From Whitmania pigra (Eukaryota; Annelida; Clitellata; Hirudinida; Haemopidae), in assembly GCA_021613335.1 (NCBI GenBank), contig JAJTWR010000287.1, positions 739,501 through 803,500 of the forward strand: a stretch of DNA of 64,000 nt, given 5' to 3'. Shown here piece after piece: positions 18,402 through 30,142 of the stretch (positions are counted from its first letter, which is position 1; every line of letters starts with the position of its first letter). The notes beneath the pieces are model-generated. The model searched no databases. It was not told the origin of the DNA and saw only the letters and a list, made by a program, of their open reading frames with translations. A program made the position numbers and the translations under genes.

Positions 18402-19514
18402 GAATGACTAGAAATGTTATGTTGTCTTTTAGTTGTTGATGGACGTGTAGGACTTGTCCTGAACACCTGCATTAGTTCATCACGTTGATGAAAGATGATA
18501 AATATTCTGTCTTAACATAATCTTTCTTTATAAAAGTTACTTTTGTGACAAGTTGTACTGCTTTAGGTGAAAGATTTGTAACTTTATTTAAATTTGAATT
18601 TTTGCTTGATTTTTTTTTTTAAGTATCACTTAATTAAACCTTTGATTGGTGTTAGTTTAATTTACGAATCCATTTGCAACTAACTTTAATATAATTAATA
18701 ATAAATTAATAATTCATAAATAATAAAGAATGCTTTGAGAGCATTAACCTACTTTTGTTCGCGGACCCGTGCTGAGCAAGGCGGGCGCTTAAGAGCATCG
18801 GCACGACGAGACAGGTGCACGAAAAGCTGCGGAGGCAGTGTGACGTGATGTCTACAGAAATTGCTACGATGTCTGGCGATGCATTTGATCGGAGGAATGC
18901 TCTGGCGACGAAACGTTCGACTGAATTCTGTCTGAAACGTGACCGGTCGATCGATCGAAAGGTTGAACTATGTTTTCATTCTCAACAGGTCACAGGTTCG
19001 ACAATGCCAAGGGCTTGAGACACAGAAAGGTGGACAGGAAGTCGTTCGCGTCGAGGAGAGATTCCGAGCCTAAAAATAACCGCAGAGCTCTAGTCGTCGA
19101 TTTGCCGGAGATTGCGGCCATTCCCGAAGAAGATGACATCCACCACAAGGTTTCATTCGTTGCTTGCAGATTATGTGTTAATTAATAATTAATTAAGGAG
19201 TTGATTAATATTAATTTATTGGATTTTTGAGATTTGTTCATTTGTGGTTTGGGGAAATATTTATTTTCTGTTGCTGTGACTGGGATATTTTGGCACCGGA
19301 TTATAAACAAATGGCATCCATTGGCAACTGTGCCAGTAGGAAATATCCTCATTATGCATGCAGCAATAGTAATGATGCTTGACTGATTCATGCATGTTTT
19401 GATGATGATGAGATTTTATTATGCAATTATTTTATAATTGATAGGAATAAAAAAAACATTAAAATTGTTAAACAATGTCCTAGTGGAAATTACCGACAAT
19501 GATGACAATGATGG

Positions 19515-19604
<90 letters not shown>

Positions 19605-22600
19605 GGATGATGATGATGATGATGATGATGATTGCAAGCAGCATTTATTTTTTAGTCTCTTTATTTACTTACTCCATCTTACTTAGAATATGGACATGAT
19701 GATGTTGATGATGATGCCAGGTGATGTTAATAAAGCAGATAAGCAGGATGATGCTAATGATGTTGCTGATGCTGATATAAGAGATAGGAATTTGATGATA
19801 AACATGGTGTCAGTGATAATTAAAGGCTTGAAAAGTACATCATCATCATGATAGTGATGAAGACGACGATGACGACTTTGAATAACTTGTGTATTTCTAA
19901 AAAGTCATTTGGTAATTTGTGCACATTCTTTTTTTTTGCACAGTTTTTGTTTTGATACATTTGGCTAGTCATAATAAAATAGTTATTAGTATTGTAACGT
20001 ATCAGTTTTTCATAATGTATTTGGCTAGTCATAATGTAACCAACCAGTCATAATATAACTGACTAGCTATAACATAACCAGTTAGTGATAATATAACAGG
20101 TTAGTTAACAAACAATGATGGAAATTCTTTCAGATGTTCGTGGAGTTGGATGAGCTGAGGCTCGGAGAGGGTAACGAATGGGAATGGAGGGAGAGGGCCC
20201 GATGGATCAAGTTCGAGGAAGAGGTGGAGGAGGGGGCGTGCAGGTGGGGAAAACCGCACGTGTCTTCGCTTTCCTTCCACAGTCTCGTGGAGCTTCGCAG
20301 ATGCATCGAACATGGTTCGTTACTTTGTTCTTGCTCAAATTTGTTTTCCTGCAAATTAAATGATGATGATTTTGATGGTGATAGTGATGATGATGATGAA
20401 AATAATAATAATAATAATAACAATAATACTGATAGTAAATAGCCATTTAATTGTGCTAGATGAATGAGTTTAATCTAACTTCTGGATGATTTTTGGCTTG
20501 GTATGATGCACAATAGTTATTGGCAGTATTTTGCAATGATTGAATTTTCGAAGCCAATGGAGTCAATGATAGTGTTAGTGATACAGACTATACACACTGC
20601 AAGGATAGTGTTTGCAATATAGACTATATACACTGCAAGGATAGTGTTTGTGATACTGACGATAATTATTTGAGGTTGGTGCTGGATGTTTGAGGTTCCG
20701 AGTTAAATGTGATGGACTGGCTGGTGATTTGAACTTCTTTCTCCATAAAATTAAAATATGTTGTTGCTAATAACTTATTACAAGTAAAATATGTTATTCC
20801 ATTTAATATTCAATATTCCATTCAACAAACACCAACTCACTTCATCATCATCATCATCATCATCGCAATCAGGAGCCGTGGTCCTCGACTTGGATGCAGA
20901 CGACTTGCCGACGATCATGTCGAGGGTTGCAGACCAACTGGTCATCACTGATCAGTTGACCGAAGACAAGAAGCCTTTCCTTCTGCAAATACTTCTCCTC
21001 AAACACAAGTGAACCTCTTTTTCATTCGCTCCGACGATCCGTTGTTTTGGAGATTCATTTTCAGTTGACAGTCACTGTTTTGTGGTATGTGGTGGCAACT
21101 GCGTCTTCGTATTGCTATATGTTGTATCGTATTTGTTTAAATATTTGTTTGATTTGTATTTATTGTATTTGTTGTGTTGTTGTTCGTGCAGTATTTCACA
21201 AACTCATCTCTCAGCAGGGTGTCTTGCGTCAATGACTCGACTATTTACATAAACTTCTTTTTTCATTCCTCTGATCAATATCATCCACTTTTCATGGATT
21301 CTCCTGTTATCTCTGTCTGCAAAAGTTCAGTGTTGATAATGAATTGATAACAATTGACAATTGTTAAATAATAGAATCAATACAATTATGCCCCTCATGG
21401 TGAAAGAAAATTAAAGGAATACATTTATTAATTTCGTTGTTGTTGCTGTTTTCTTGAAATTGTAATCAGATGTCTTTGAACTTAAAAGAAAGAATTAGCA
21501 CAAGAAATAGGCTTTGTAAGATGTAATATTGATGTCAGTCTTAATGAAAAACATGATGCGATGGTGGCGATGATGATGATGATGACGATGGTGATGAATA
21601 ATTAATCACGATAATCTCATTAATGTATTATTTAATATTTCTTTGTTTACCTCAGGCACATGTACGAGCAGCAGTCATTCATAAAAAGGACGCAACAGCT
21701 TCAGAATCTTTCCTCTCTTGTTCAAAGGTTGTCTGCTATTGGCTGGCTAAAAATACATTCCTAATGAGTAGATGAATCAGTTGCAACCACATTGGCTTGA
21801 TTAGTGGTGATTATGATGATGGGATAAAGTTTGGTGCAAGTTTTGCAATTTAAGATGATAATTATGGTAATGATGATGATGGTATTGGTGATAATGATAG
21901 CATTGATGGGGAGACATTGGAGATGATTGCAATTATATATTTCACCATCTCATCATTGTTGATAAAGTATTATAAGGTCAATTTGCCTTTAGCCAGAATG
22001 CCCTTCAGTCTTCGTCAATCGTCGTGGCAAGTGACGGAGACGTGACTCTGAGGTTGCTGGAGCACGACGTCCAAACCGAGCAACCCGTCATGAAGGAGTC
22101 CAAAACTGCAGACGTGAGTCGACCCTCGAACCGTTTTCAATTTTTCAATGGAAAGTGATGATGATGATGATGATATCGTGTGCTTACTTATTCACGAGGT
22201 CATTGATTTCATTTTTGTATCTATTTTTATTTTATTTTCTATTTGCATTTATCACCATTGTATTTCTCATCACCATTGTATTTCTCATCACCATTGTATT
22301 TCTCATCACCATTGTGTTTCTCATCACCATTGTATTTCTCATCACCGTTGTATTTCTCATCACCATTGTATTTCTCATCATCGTTGTATTTCTCATCACC
22401 ATTGTATTTCTCATCATCGTTGTATTTCTCATCACCATTGTATTTCTCATCACCGTTGTATTTCTAATCACTGGCGGATGTCGACAGAAGGGTCTTGCTT
22501 TCAATGATGATCGATAACCTGATTTAACCATTTTAAAAGAGGCTTTCTTTGCATGTTATAATGTTACAAGTGTATTTATTATTTGAAGTTTTTATAACAT

Positions 22601-25600
22601 TGATGTTTTCTACAATGTGGCAGCTTTTGAATTCTTAACAATTTAATTGGACAATATTTGGACCATTAATTTATTTAAATGGCCATTAATTCCTTAAAAT
22701 GACATTCCATTTCACAAAACATGATGCATCACTTGCAAAACAACATGTTTGTAGTCAACAAAGAAATTAATAAAGTAATAATAAACGAAATAATAACAAA
22801 TTAATAAAAAACCAACGATAATGGTATATTATTAATAATAGCAACAAAATAAAAAAATAATGTCAAATCGCTTCGTGAAACAAGCACGTGATCCAGTTGA
22901 TCCACCAATTGTTTCAGGATGAGAAGAACGTGGAAGGGGAATTAGATTTTAATGAAAAAGAAATCTGTGTACGTTGTCGTTGCTATCAGTTGTAGTATGT
23001 TGGTCGTTGTAGGGCTGTTGTTGTTGTTGTTATTGTTGCTGCCAGTTTTGTTGTTACTATTTATAATATTTTCCGTTAACTCAGCTGATTGGTTGCTCAA
23101 ACTGCAATTCATTTCGTTATCAATACCTCTTCATCTATTTATAGATTTTTGTCTCCGATCAAATATTTCCTGCAACAAACTGAACGCACGCACCCAATGC
23201 GCACTGTTTGTTTAGTTTTAATAAATAAAAGTTGCTTTTGTGGGGTTTTTTTATTTGTTGATAATTTTTTTTTAAATTGATGCTTTTTGAGTGAAACTAC
23301 TGAGTTGAAACTTTGAACGGAATTTCAAACAACGGCTCTCAAAAACATTCTTTGAGAGATTTTCAGTGCAACTTTAGAATTTAGACCCAATAAAATCAAG
23401 CGTGCTTTTCTCATGCTTGGAATATTATGGTTCTGCACTCCATTGCACTTCATAAAGGTACTGTATGTCGTCATCATAATCATTATCACGATCTTCGTCA
23501 TCGTCGTCATCATCATCATCATGCAAATCAGGTGCCTGCACTGTGTGGGATCGAACAACGTGGATTGACGCAGAGTTCGTCCTCCAAAAGTCTTCCCTCC
23601 TCCGCATCCTTGTCGTCACCGTTTGCCCGCAAGTACTCGATGGACGTCCCTCACATCCTCAAGAGGATCCCTCTTGGTGCAGAGGCCACCAACGTCCTGG
23701 TTGGGCCCGCTGCATTCCTCGACAAACCCGTCACCGTTTTCGTGAGGCTGAGGAATGCCGTCTGCCTCAACAGGGTCACCGAAGTTCCACTTCCTGTCAG
23801 GTAATTGAATTTTTGATTCGTCAGATTGAATAATGCTCTGAATTAGATAATGGTTAGAATCTGGCTTTCATATATTTTAATTCATGCTGGATTTAGTATT
23901 ATTATTAATAGATTAATTAATATCATTAGAATACTATTAATAATGTAATATTTATTAATTATAGATTAATTTATTATTATTAGAATCTTATTAATATTAC
24001 TAATAAAGTAAAAAGGAGCTCATCAGATTTTTTGTCCTTGTTGTTGTCGTCCAATAACCGATGACAACGAATCCATCCCACGGGATTTTTCTTTCCTCGC
24101 AGGTTCTTGTTCCTGTTGTTGGGTCCTGACGACAACGTTCTCGACTACCATGAGATCGGAAGGTCCCTCTCCACCCTCATGGCTGATGGAGTAATTTTTA
24201 CTGGTTTATTATTTATAATATTATTATATTAATTATTTAGTTTATCATACAATAAAAGTAATTTTTACTAGTTTATTATGTAATATTGATATTTGGTCTA
24301 TTAAACATTAAAATTAATTGTTACTAGTTCATCATGTAATATTATTATTTAGTTTAGTATAAAATTTTTAATGTATTTGTACTAGTTTATTAGGCAATAA
24401 AATTAATTGTTACTGGTCTCTATTCGCCTACCTTAAATTCAATATATTATACAACGCATAATGAGGCATCACCTCCAATCCTTCCATTAAGCGTTTCCAT
24501 GATGCCGCGTACGTGGCAACCAATCGGTCGGACATCCTCGACTCTCTCAACGAATTCCTCAACGACTCCATCGTCCTGCCACCTGGTGAGTGGGACAAGA
24601 AAACCCTCCTGCCCATTGTCAACATCACCAAGGAGAAACAGAGGGAGAAGAAGAATCAAAAGGTCAAAAAGGTCAAAGGTCGGTCGGATTTTTGTTGTCG
24701 TTTTTTTTTTGCCGAAATGGGTGGCGACTTAAATTCGTTATTAACTTTCAATTAATGCATGTGTGGGGTATGAATTTTAACAATGTTATGAAGAATTTGA
24801 TGCAAATATGAGCTTATATGGCTTTCAATGAATTTGGAGTAAATTTTTTAAATAATTCACAAAGTATTTTGGTATTATGGATCGTTTGTTATAATCTCAT
24901 TAATTATTAATGTCAATCATGATTAATGTTCTTCATCAGTATTCGTAATGGTGACGATGATTTCTAGTGCGGTTATTATTGCAAGTGATTAAAGAGACGA
25001 CATGCTAATACCAATAATATGACTTTATTAATTCTTATTATTAAACTATTAAAGTTGTCAACAACATCATCGTCATCATCGTACCCATTATCCTCATTCT
25101 CAGCATCAGTATCAACATTACCTTATGCCCATCATGTTATCTTGTCTAAACCCCCATTATTTATTTTATTAAATCCCATTGCATAACTAAGATGATTTTG
25201 ACTCACCCAATTAATCCCCACTCAGACCACCCGGCTTACGACCCCCTGAAGAGAACCGGTCGCCACTTCGGGGGACTCATCGAGGACGTGAAGCACAGGT
25301 ACCCTTACTATTGGAGCGACATCAGGGACGGACTCAACCTGCAGTGTCTTGCTGCCTTCTTCTTCGTTTACTTTGCCTGCCTCTCGCCTGCCATCACCTT
25401 TGGCGGGCTTTTAGGTTCGTCTGCTTTTAGTTTTTCTTTTAATGCATTTTAAGTATTATTTATACATATATAAGTATTTTCATATTCATGTTATTCAATA
25501 TAAGTATGTTCATAACAATTTATATTTTATTTTGTTTTCACTCTGTAATGTACAATTCTGCTTTTCAGCAATATAATGATTTTTCATGCTGTTTTCTAAT

Positions 25601-28600
25601 TTTTCTGATTCTGGGAGTTTTGTTTAACCGACAGGCGAGAAGACGGACAAGTTGATGGGAGTGAACGAGATGCTCGTTGCGACTGCAATATGTGGAGTCG
25701 TATTTTCCCTGGCCGCCGGTCAGCCGTTGGTCATCATTGGTGCCACTGGCCCCGTGCTTGTGTTCGAGGAGGCCCTGTTTAAGGTTCCGGTTGCTTTTGT
25801 TGATCGTTTAATCACTTGCTGTTGTTGTTTTTATCATTTTTTTTTAAATGTGAAAAGTTGTGATAATAACAATAGTTTTTTTAATGACTGAGTTATTTGG
25901 TAAAAATGCATTTTGAATTAAACATTCTGGTGACTTGTTTTTGTGTGAGGCTGTTGGAGTTTTTTTTTATTTTGAGTTTAATTATGAGTTTATGAAATTA
26001 TTTTTTATAAATGCTCTTTTGAAATTGCACTCTGAATTTCACTGTTGGAATTTTGATTTAAGATCTGCCATGCCTTTGGTCTGGAATTTCTTCCGTTTAG
26101 AGTTTGGGTGAGCATCTGGGTGTCCATTATCACACTCTTCGGGGTCATGTGGGAGTGCAGTGTCCTTGTCAGATTCATTACAAGGTGAGTTGGGATGGAT
26201 GGAGCATTTTTAAAGCCTGATTCCGTGATGACTATAAAATGTATTTTCTGGCAGGGATAAATTATTATATCTAAAAATTATGAAACTGACATATGTTATG
26301 AATATTATAAATTACATTGCATAATAAATAAACCCGTTGCCATTCTTTCTAAAATATTTGTTCTCGGTAAATGAAGCCATCTTTGGCTTCGTCAGTCATC
26401 CGTTAATATTGTTTGCTTCGTGCCTGATTGCACAAACACGTCCGGTGGCGTGATTGGCGCGAGGAATATCGTAATGAACAAACATTGATGTCGGACACCT
26501 CCCGGTTGAATTGGTGGCAGGAATGTTGGATCGGCAAATAAGGCAGGAGAGCAATCAGCCAAATGTGCTCGAAATAACCACGTAAAAATACCCTGCTATG
26601 TGAATAACCACAGCAAATACCCTAGTTTCCTGCTCCGTTGGCAGAGTGCGAATGGAAATGCTTCTAATTAAGTCGTGTTCGTCAGTGTTAGATTCACACT
26701 TGGATGGATTTTTTGTTTCCACGATCACTATGGTAGTAAAATCTTAGTCATCATCATCATCATCATCATCATTAAGGGCAAATGATAATTTTTTTATAAG
26801 CGATAATCATCATCATCGATGATTCAATTGCCTCTCAGGTTCACAGAAGAAGTGTTTGCACTCTTGATATCACTCATCTTCATCTATGAAGTCTTCAAGA
26901 AGCTTTTTTATGTAAGCTTTCTAATGAATATGAACGAGGCAACGTTCTTGCATTTTTGTTGTGAACCAGTTGAAGCAGGAGCTCGATTTTTTCAGATATT
27001 CCACAAAAACCCTCTCCTTGAATTCTACCTTCCACAAAATTCTGACATCGCAAACAGTTTCGTGTGCAGCAGCCTCCGATCAGAGTTTGCAGACTTCATG
27101 AACATCACCAATAACTCCACCGACGACGTACTCCACGTGCTCGGGAAATCAGCCGACAGCAATTCCTCCGACATTTCCTCGACGTTCGGCGTAAATACGA
27201 GCTTCGTCGACGTCTTGAACAATCGTTCGTTCGAGAACTTTACCTCCCTCGAAGAGCTGAGGTCCTCGTGCAGGTTCGACGGACCGAAACACCTGCCCCA
27301 CCCCAACACGGCCTTCTTCTCGGTCATCCTCACCTTTGGCACCTTTCTGCTTGCCTACGCCCTCAAGGGTTTCAGGAACAGCAAGTTTCTTGGTAGAAAT
27401 GTTGGTTCATATTATATTTTTTTTTATTCCTTCAGATACTTGAATTTGAGGTTAATCGTTTTGTGATTTAGAATGATATTTATGAGTTTTTTTAATTTAT
27501 TTCTTATTCTGGGTTTATTACACTCAAAATTTTGTTAAGGTTTTTCAATGATTTAAAAATGTTTAAATTTATTTTTAAATGCTTAAGGCAAGGAGAGCAA
27601 TCGGTGACTTTGGAGTTCCAATTTCAATCTTCATAGTGGCCCTCACAGATTATTTCACCCCCAACACGTACACAGAGGTGGCTGGTTCTTGAACTCATTT
27701 AATCATCTAATCATTGTTCTTCTACTTCCAAGGCTACTTTTATATTTATTGTTGTTATTTTTATATTTATTGTTTATTATTATTTGGTTGATATCAAATG
27801 ACAGACCATCATTTTATAATTATTGTAAGTATTGTAATTGTAACTTCATTTATATAGCGCCATATGCATAGCGTCAGAGGCGCTTCTTGTAACCATTTAC
27901 ATGGCGCTCCTTCCCAAGGGAGCTGGCGGCAGTGCAGGCTGGGTTTCGAACACGACACATTACGACTGTTGCCATTACTGCCACATGCAGGCCTCGTAAC
28001 CCATTCGGCTAACCTGCACGCCCCGTTATTATCATTATTATTTGGTTAATATCAAATATTCCCCAACATTGCACTTAATGCCTTAATGAGTTAACTCTAA
28101 GCTGTCCATGAATTGAAAAGTCAATCAATCCCAGAGTAATTCTTGCACGTTAGAAACTGGATGTGCCAGAGGGCTTCAGCCCGACTGCCTCCGGCAAAAG
28201 GTCGTGGTTCATAAATCCCCTCGGCGTGGAGACCACTCTGCCTTTGTGGTCCATCCTGGCAGCTGCAATTCCTTCCGTGCTCATCTTCATCCTCCTGTAC
28301 ATGGAGTCCGTCATAACAAGGTCGTTCGACTTTCTGACACTTAAATAGTTCACTCTGTTGAACATAAGAGACTCATTCAGGATCATACAGTTCTAATGGC
28401 CGTTGTTCGATTGCAGTATGATCGTAAACAAGAAAGATCGATGCCTAAAGAAAGGGTCGGGGTACCACTTGGACCTGTTTGTGACGGGAATGTGCGCCAC
28501 CATTTGCGGCTTCCTCGGCCTCCCGTTCATGTGCTCTGCCACGGTCAGGTCCGTCACGCACGTGTCTGCTCTGGCGGTCTACAGTCGCACGCACGCACCG

Positions 28601-30142
28601 GGTGACAAACCGCACCTGGTCAGGGTCCATGAGCAGAGATTGACATCTTTGGCGGTTCACCTTCTCGTAGGTAAGCCAGATTGCAAGCTTATTCTGGGAT
28701 GAAATTATGTCTCTTAGATCTAATTCTCCAAACTTGAGAACAAATCTTTTTAGTTTCTGTAAATTGCATTGTGGTTATGTGTTGAAAACTTCAGTTTTGC
28801 TGTTGGGATTTTTTTGATGTTGCTTAACCTTTTAAAGGTTTGTCCTTTAACATTAGGAAATAAGTTAATAGTCAATTAACAATTTAAAAATTTAATTGAT
28901 ATTTAGTATATCAGTAAATCTCTGCATAAGTATGTGCTTGGATATTTGCAGAATTTACATTGGTTCTAATAAGTTTCAAGGAAGTTATCTTATATATAGT
29001 TCCCATTTTAATTATAAAAACCTGCTCATGAATATTTAAATTCACTCTAAGGAGTGTCTGTGTTGATGGGTCCGGTGCTGAGCAACGTTCCGACAGCAGT
29101 CCTGTTTGGCATCTTCCTGTACATGGGCATTGCCTCCATGTCAGGAATCCAGCTGCTGAAGAGGCTCAAATTAATGTTCATGCCCGTCAAACATCATCCG
29201 GATGTCGGATACGTCAAGAAGGTCGATTGATTTGATTTTTGATCTTCTGATTGATTGATTGATTTTAATTAATCCTATTTTATTCAGTTGATATTTATTA
29301 TTTAAAAACAATAATTTATTAACTTTATTAGAAAGATTATTTTAATCTCTCTGTCTACTGTCTATTGATTAATTTCGTGTTATTCCAGTATAAGAATGCC
29401 TTAATTTAATTGTTTGTATTACACATTACTCGCAATCATTAAGAAGATGCCTGATGAATAGCAGTATTCATTTAATTAGTTTCCTAGCTAATTCACTATC
29501 AGGTCATGAATTATTTTCCCAACTATTTAACGATTAAGTCACAAATTATTTTCTCAATTAATTATTGGTTACCATTAACAGGTGAGGTTGTGGAAGATGA
29601 ACCTATTCACCTGCCTTCAGCTGATCTTCCTGGCAGTCCTGTGGGTGGTGAAGTCCTCAAAAGGTGCTCTGGCTTTCCCGTTCATCCTCATCCTCATCAT
29701 TCCAGTCAGGATTCACCTCTTCAAATTCATCTTCAGCGAGCGGGAACTGAGAGAGGCAAGCTCTTGTGTTTCATTTAATTACTGAAATCTGACGCGAATC
29801 ATTTGGAACGATAGTTCGATGTGATGACTAAATGGCTTAATCAGAGAGCTGTGCATCTTTCGTAATGTTTGAGAGTGTAAATAATTTAAAAATTTAGAAA
29901 GTAAATAGAATTGGTTGAAAATAATGCTAATTAATCATTAAATTGACAGATTGCCACTCAATAAATTGTGTAGAGTTAATGAAAATAAATTAAAACTTGC
30001 ATTGTGTTGTTGCCAATTATGTCGTGTCATTCATGTTATTAATAATTCGTTTGTTTTTCAGCTCGACAACGAAGAAGATTGCGCGAGCGACGATGAACAG
30101 GATGAACCGGACTTCTACACCCAAGCCCACATGCCCATGTGA
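13897..30142 (+). CDS. SLC4A2-like: AE-type anion exchanger (SLC4A1/2/3 family), 25 exons
   Basis: Cl-/HCO3- exchanger of the plasma membrane. Exons: 13897-13962, 14105-14339, 14820-14878, 16330-16699, 17708-17792, 17957-18096, 18989-19149, 20134-20314, 20873-21008, 21656-21727, 21993-22113, 23532-23800, 24103-24190, 24492-24678, 25226-25414, 25635-25783, 26063-26184, 26839-26911, 26996-27400, 27588-27677, 28154-28320, 28417-28670, 29052-29221, 29582-29755, 30062-30142. Sum 1348 codons, phases closed throughout. AE landmarks: [12 protein letters not shown] (about 319), [156 protein letters not shown] with the AE-diagnostic Glu (about 1117), [21 protein letters not shown] and an acidic tail ending HMPM. 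Exons 1-4 are the weakest: they fit by phase but lack clear homology. The last intron is either GC-AG or uses a weak GT. Confidence 0.92.
16744..16976. repeat. GAT/GGT-rich microsatellite tracts in an AE intron
   Basis: Two imperfect trinucleotide tracts (about 16748-16796 and 16890-16976) built from GAT with GGT and GAG variants. They lie between the exons ending at 16699 and starting at 17708. Open frames across them encode only His or Asp runs and are not genes. Confidence 0.75.
17271..17462. repeat. Compound AAT / (AATGAC)11 microsatellite in an AE intron
   Basis: An AAT-rich tract passes into about eleven exact copies of the hexamer AATGAC (17355-17420) and back to AAT. In translation this gives Met-Thr or Ser-Leu dipeptide runs, which are artefacts. 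Confidence 0.85.
17842..17918. repeat. (TCA)n microsatellite in an AE intron
   Basis: Imperfect TCA trinucleotide run filling most of the 164-nt intron between the exons ending at 17792 and starting at 17957. The array therefore sits close to both splice sites. Confidence 0.8.
18298..18401. repeat. (TTA)n microsatellite in an AE intron
   Basis: About 100 bp of TTA triplets with few interruptions. Confidence 0.85.
19511..19632. repeat. (GAT)n microsatellite in an AE intron
   Basis: About 40 GAT triplets with two single-base variants, between the exons ending at 19149 and starting at 20134. Frames through it read poly-Asp, poly-Met or, on the other strand, poly-Ser. Confidence 0.9.
22253..22467. 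repeat. 18-bp minisatellite, 12 units, in an AE intron
   Basis: Twelve head-to-tail copies of CACCATTGTATTTCTCAT with a few substitutions (CACCGTTG, CATCGTTG, TGTGTT). Because 18 is divisible by 3 and the unit lacks stops in several frames, long open frames appear on both strands. They carry only the repeated hexapeptide and lie wholly inside the intron 22114-23531. Confidence 0.9.
27847..28024 (-). mobile_element. tRNA-derived SINE, copy B, in an AE intron
   Basis: On the minus strand the element begins at about 28024 with GGGGCGTGCAGG. It carries a perfect polymerase III A box TAGCCGAATGGG (plus-strand 28000-28011) and a near-perfect B box TGTTCGAAACC (plus-strand about 27941-27953). A body follows, ending in GGCGCTATATAAATG and then short TTACAA-like repeats. 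It matches copy A at 7967-8250 in head and tail. It is antisense to the AE gene and lies between exons 27588-27677 and 28154-28320. Confidence 0.75.
29756..29757 (+). promoter_or_regulatory. Candidate GC splice donor, last AE intron
   Basis: The exon ends AGAGAG and the intron would start GCAAGC. Phase 0 joins phase 0 and gives [15 protein letters not shown]. The competing donor is a weak GT 12 nt later (TCTTGT|GTTTCA), which is also in phase and would add four residues, A-S-S-C. Confidence 0.55.

Noticed and set aside
22148..22531. Four overlapping frames with hexapeptide repeats, and the thought of a CRISPR-like array
   Set aside because: The units are contiguous, with no spacers, so it is a minisatellite. 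It lies in an intron of a eukaryotic gene.
27941..28024. A tRNA gene
   Set aside because: A and B boxes are present but the sequence cannot fold a complete cloverleaf with an acceptor stem, and it is followed by a SINE body also seen at 8.0-8.25 kb.
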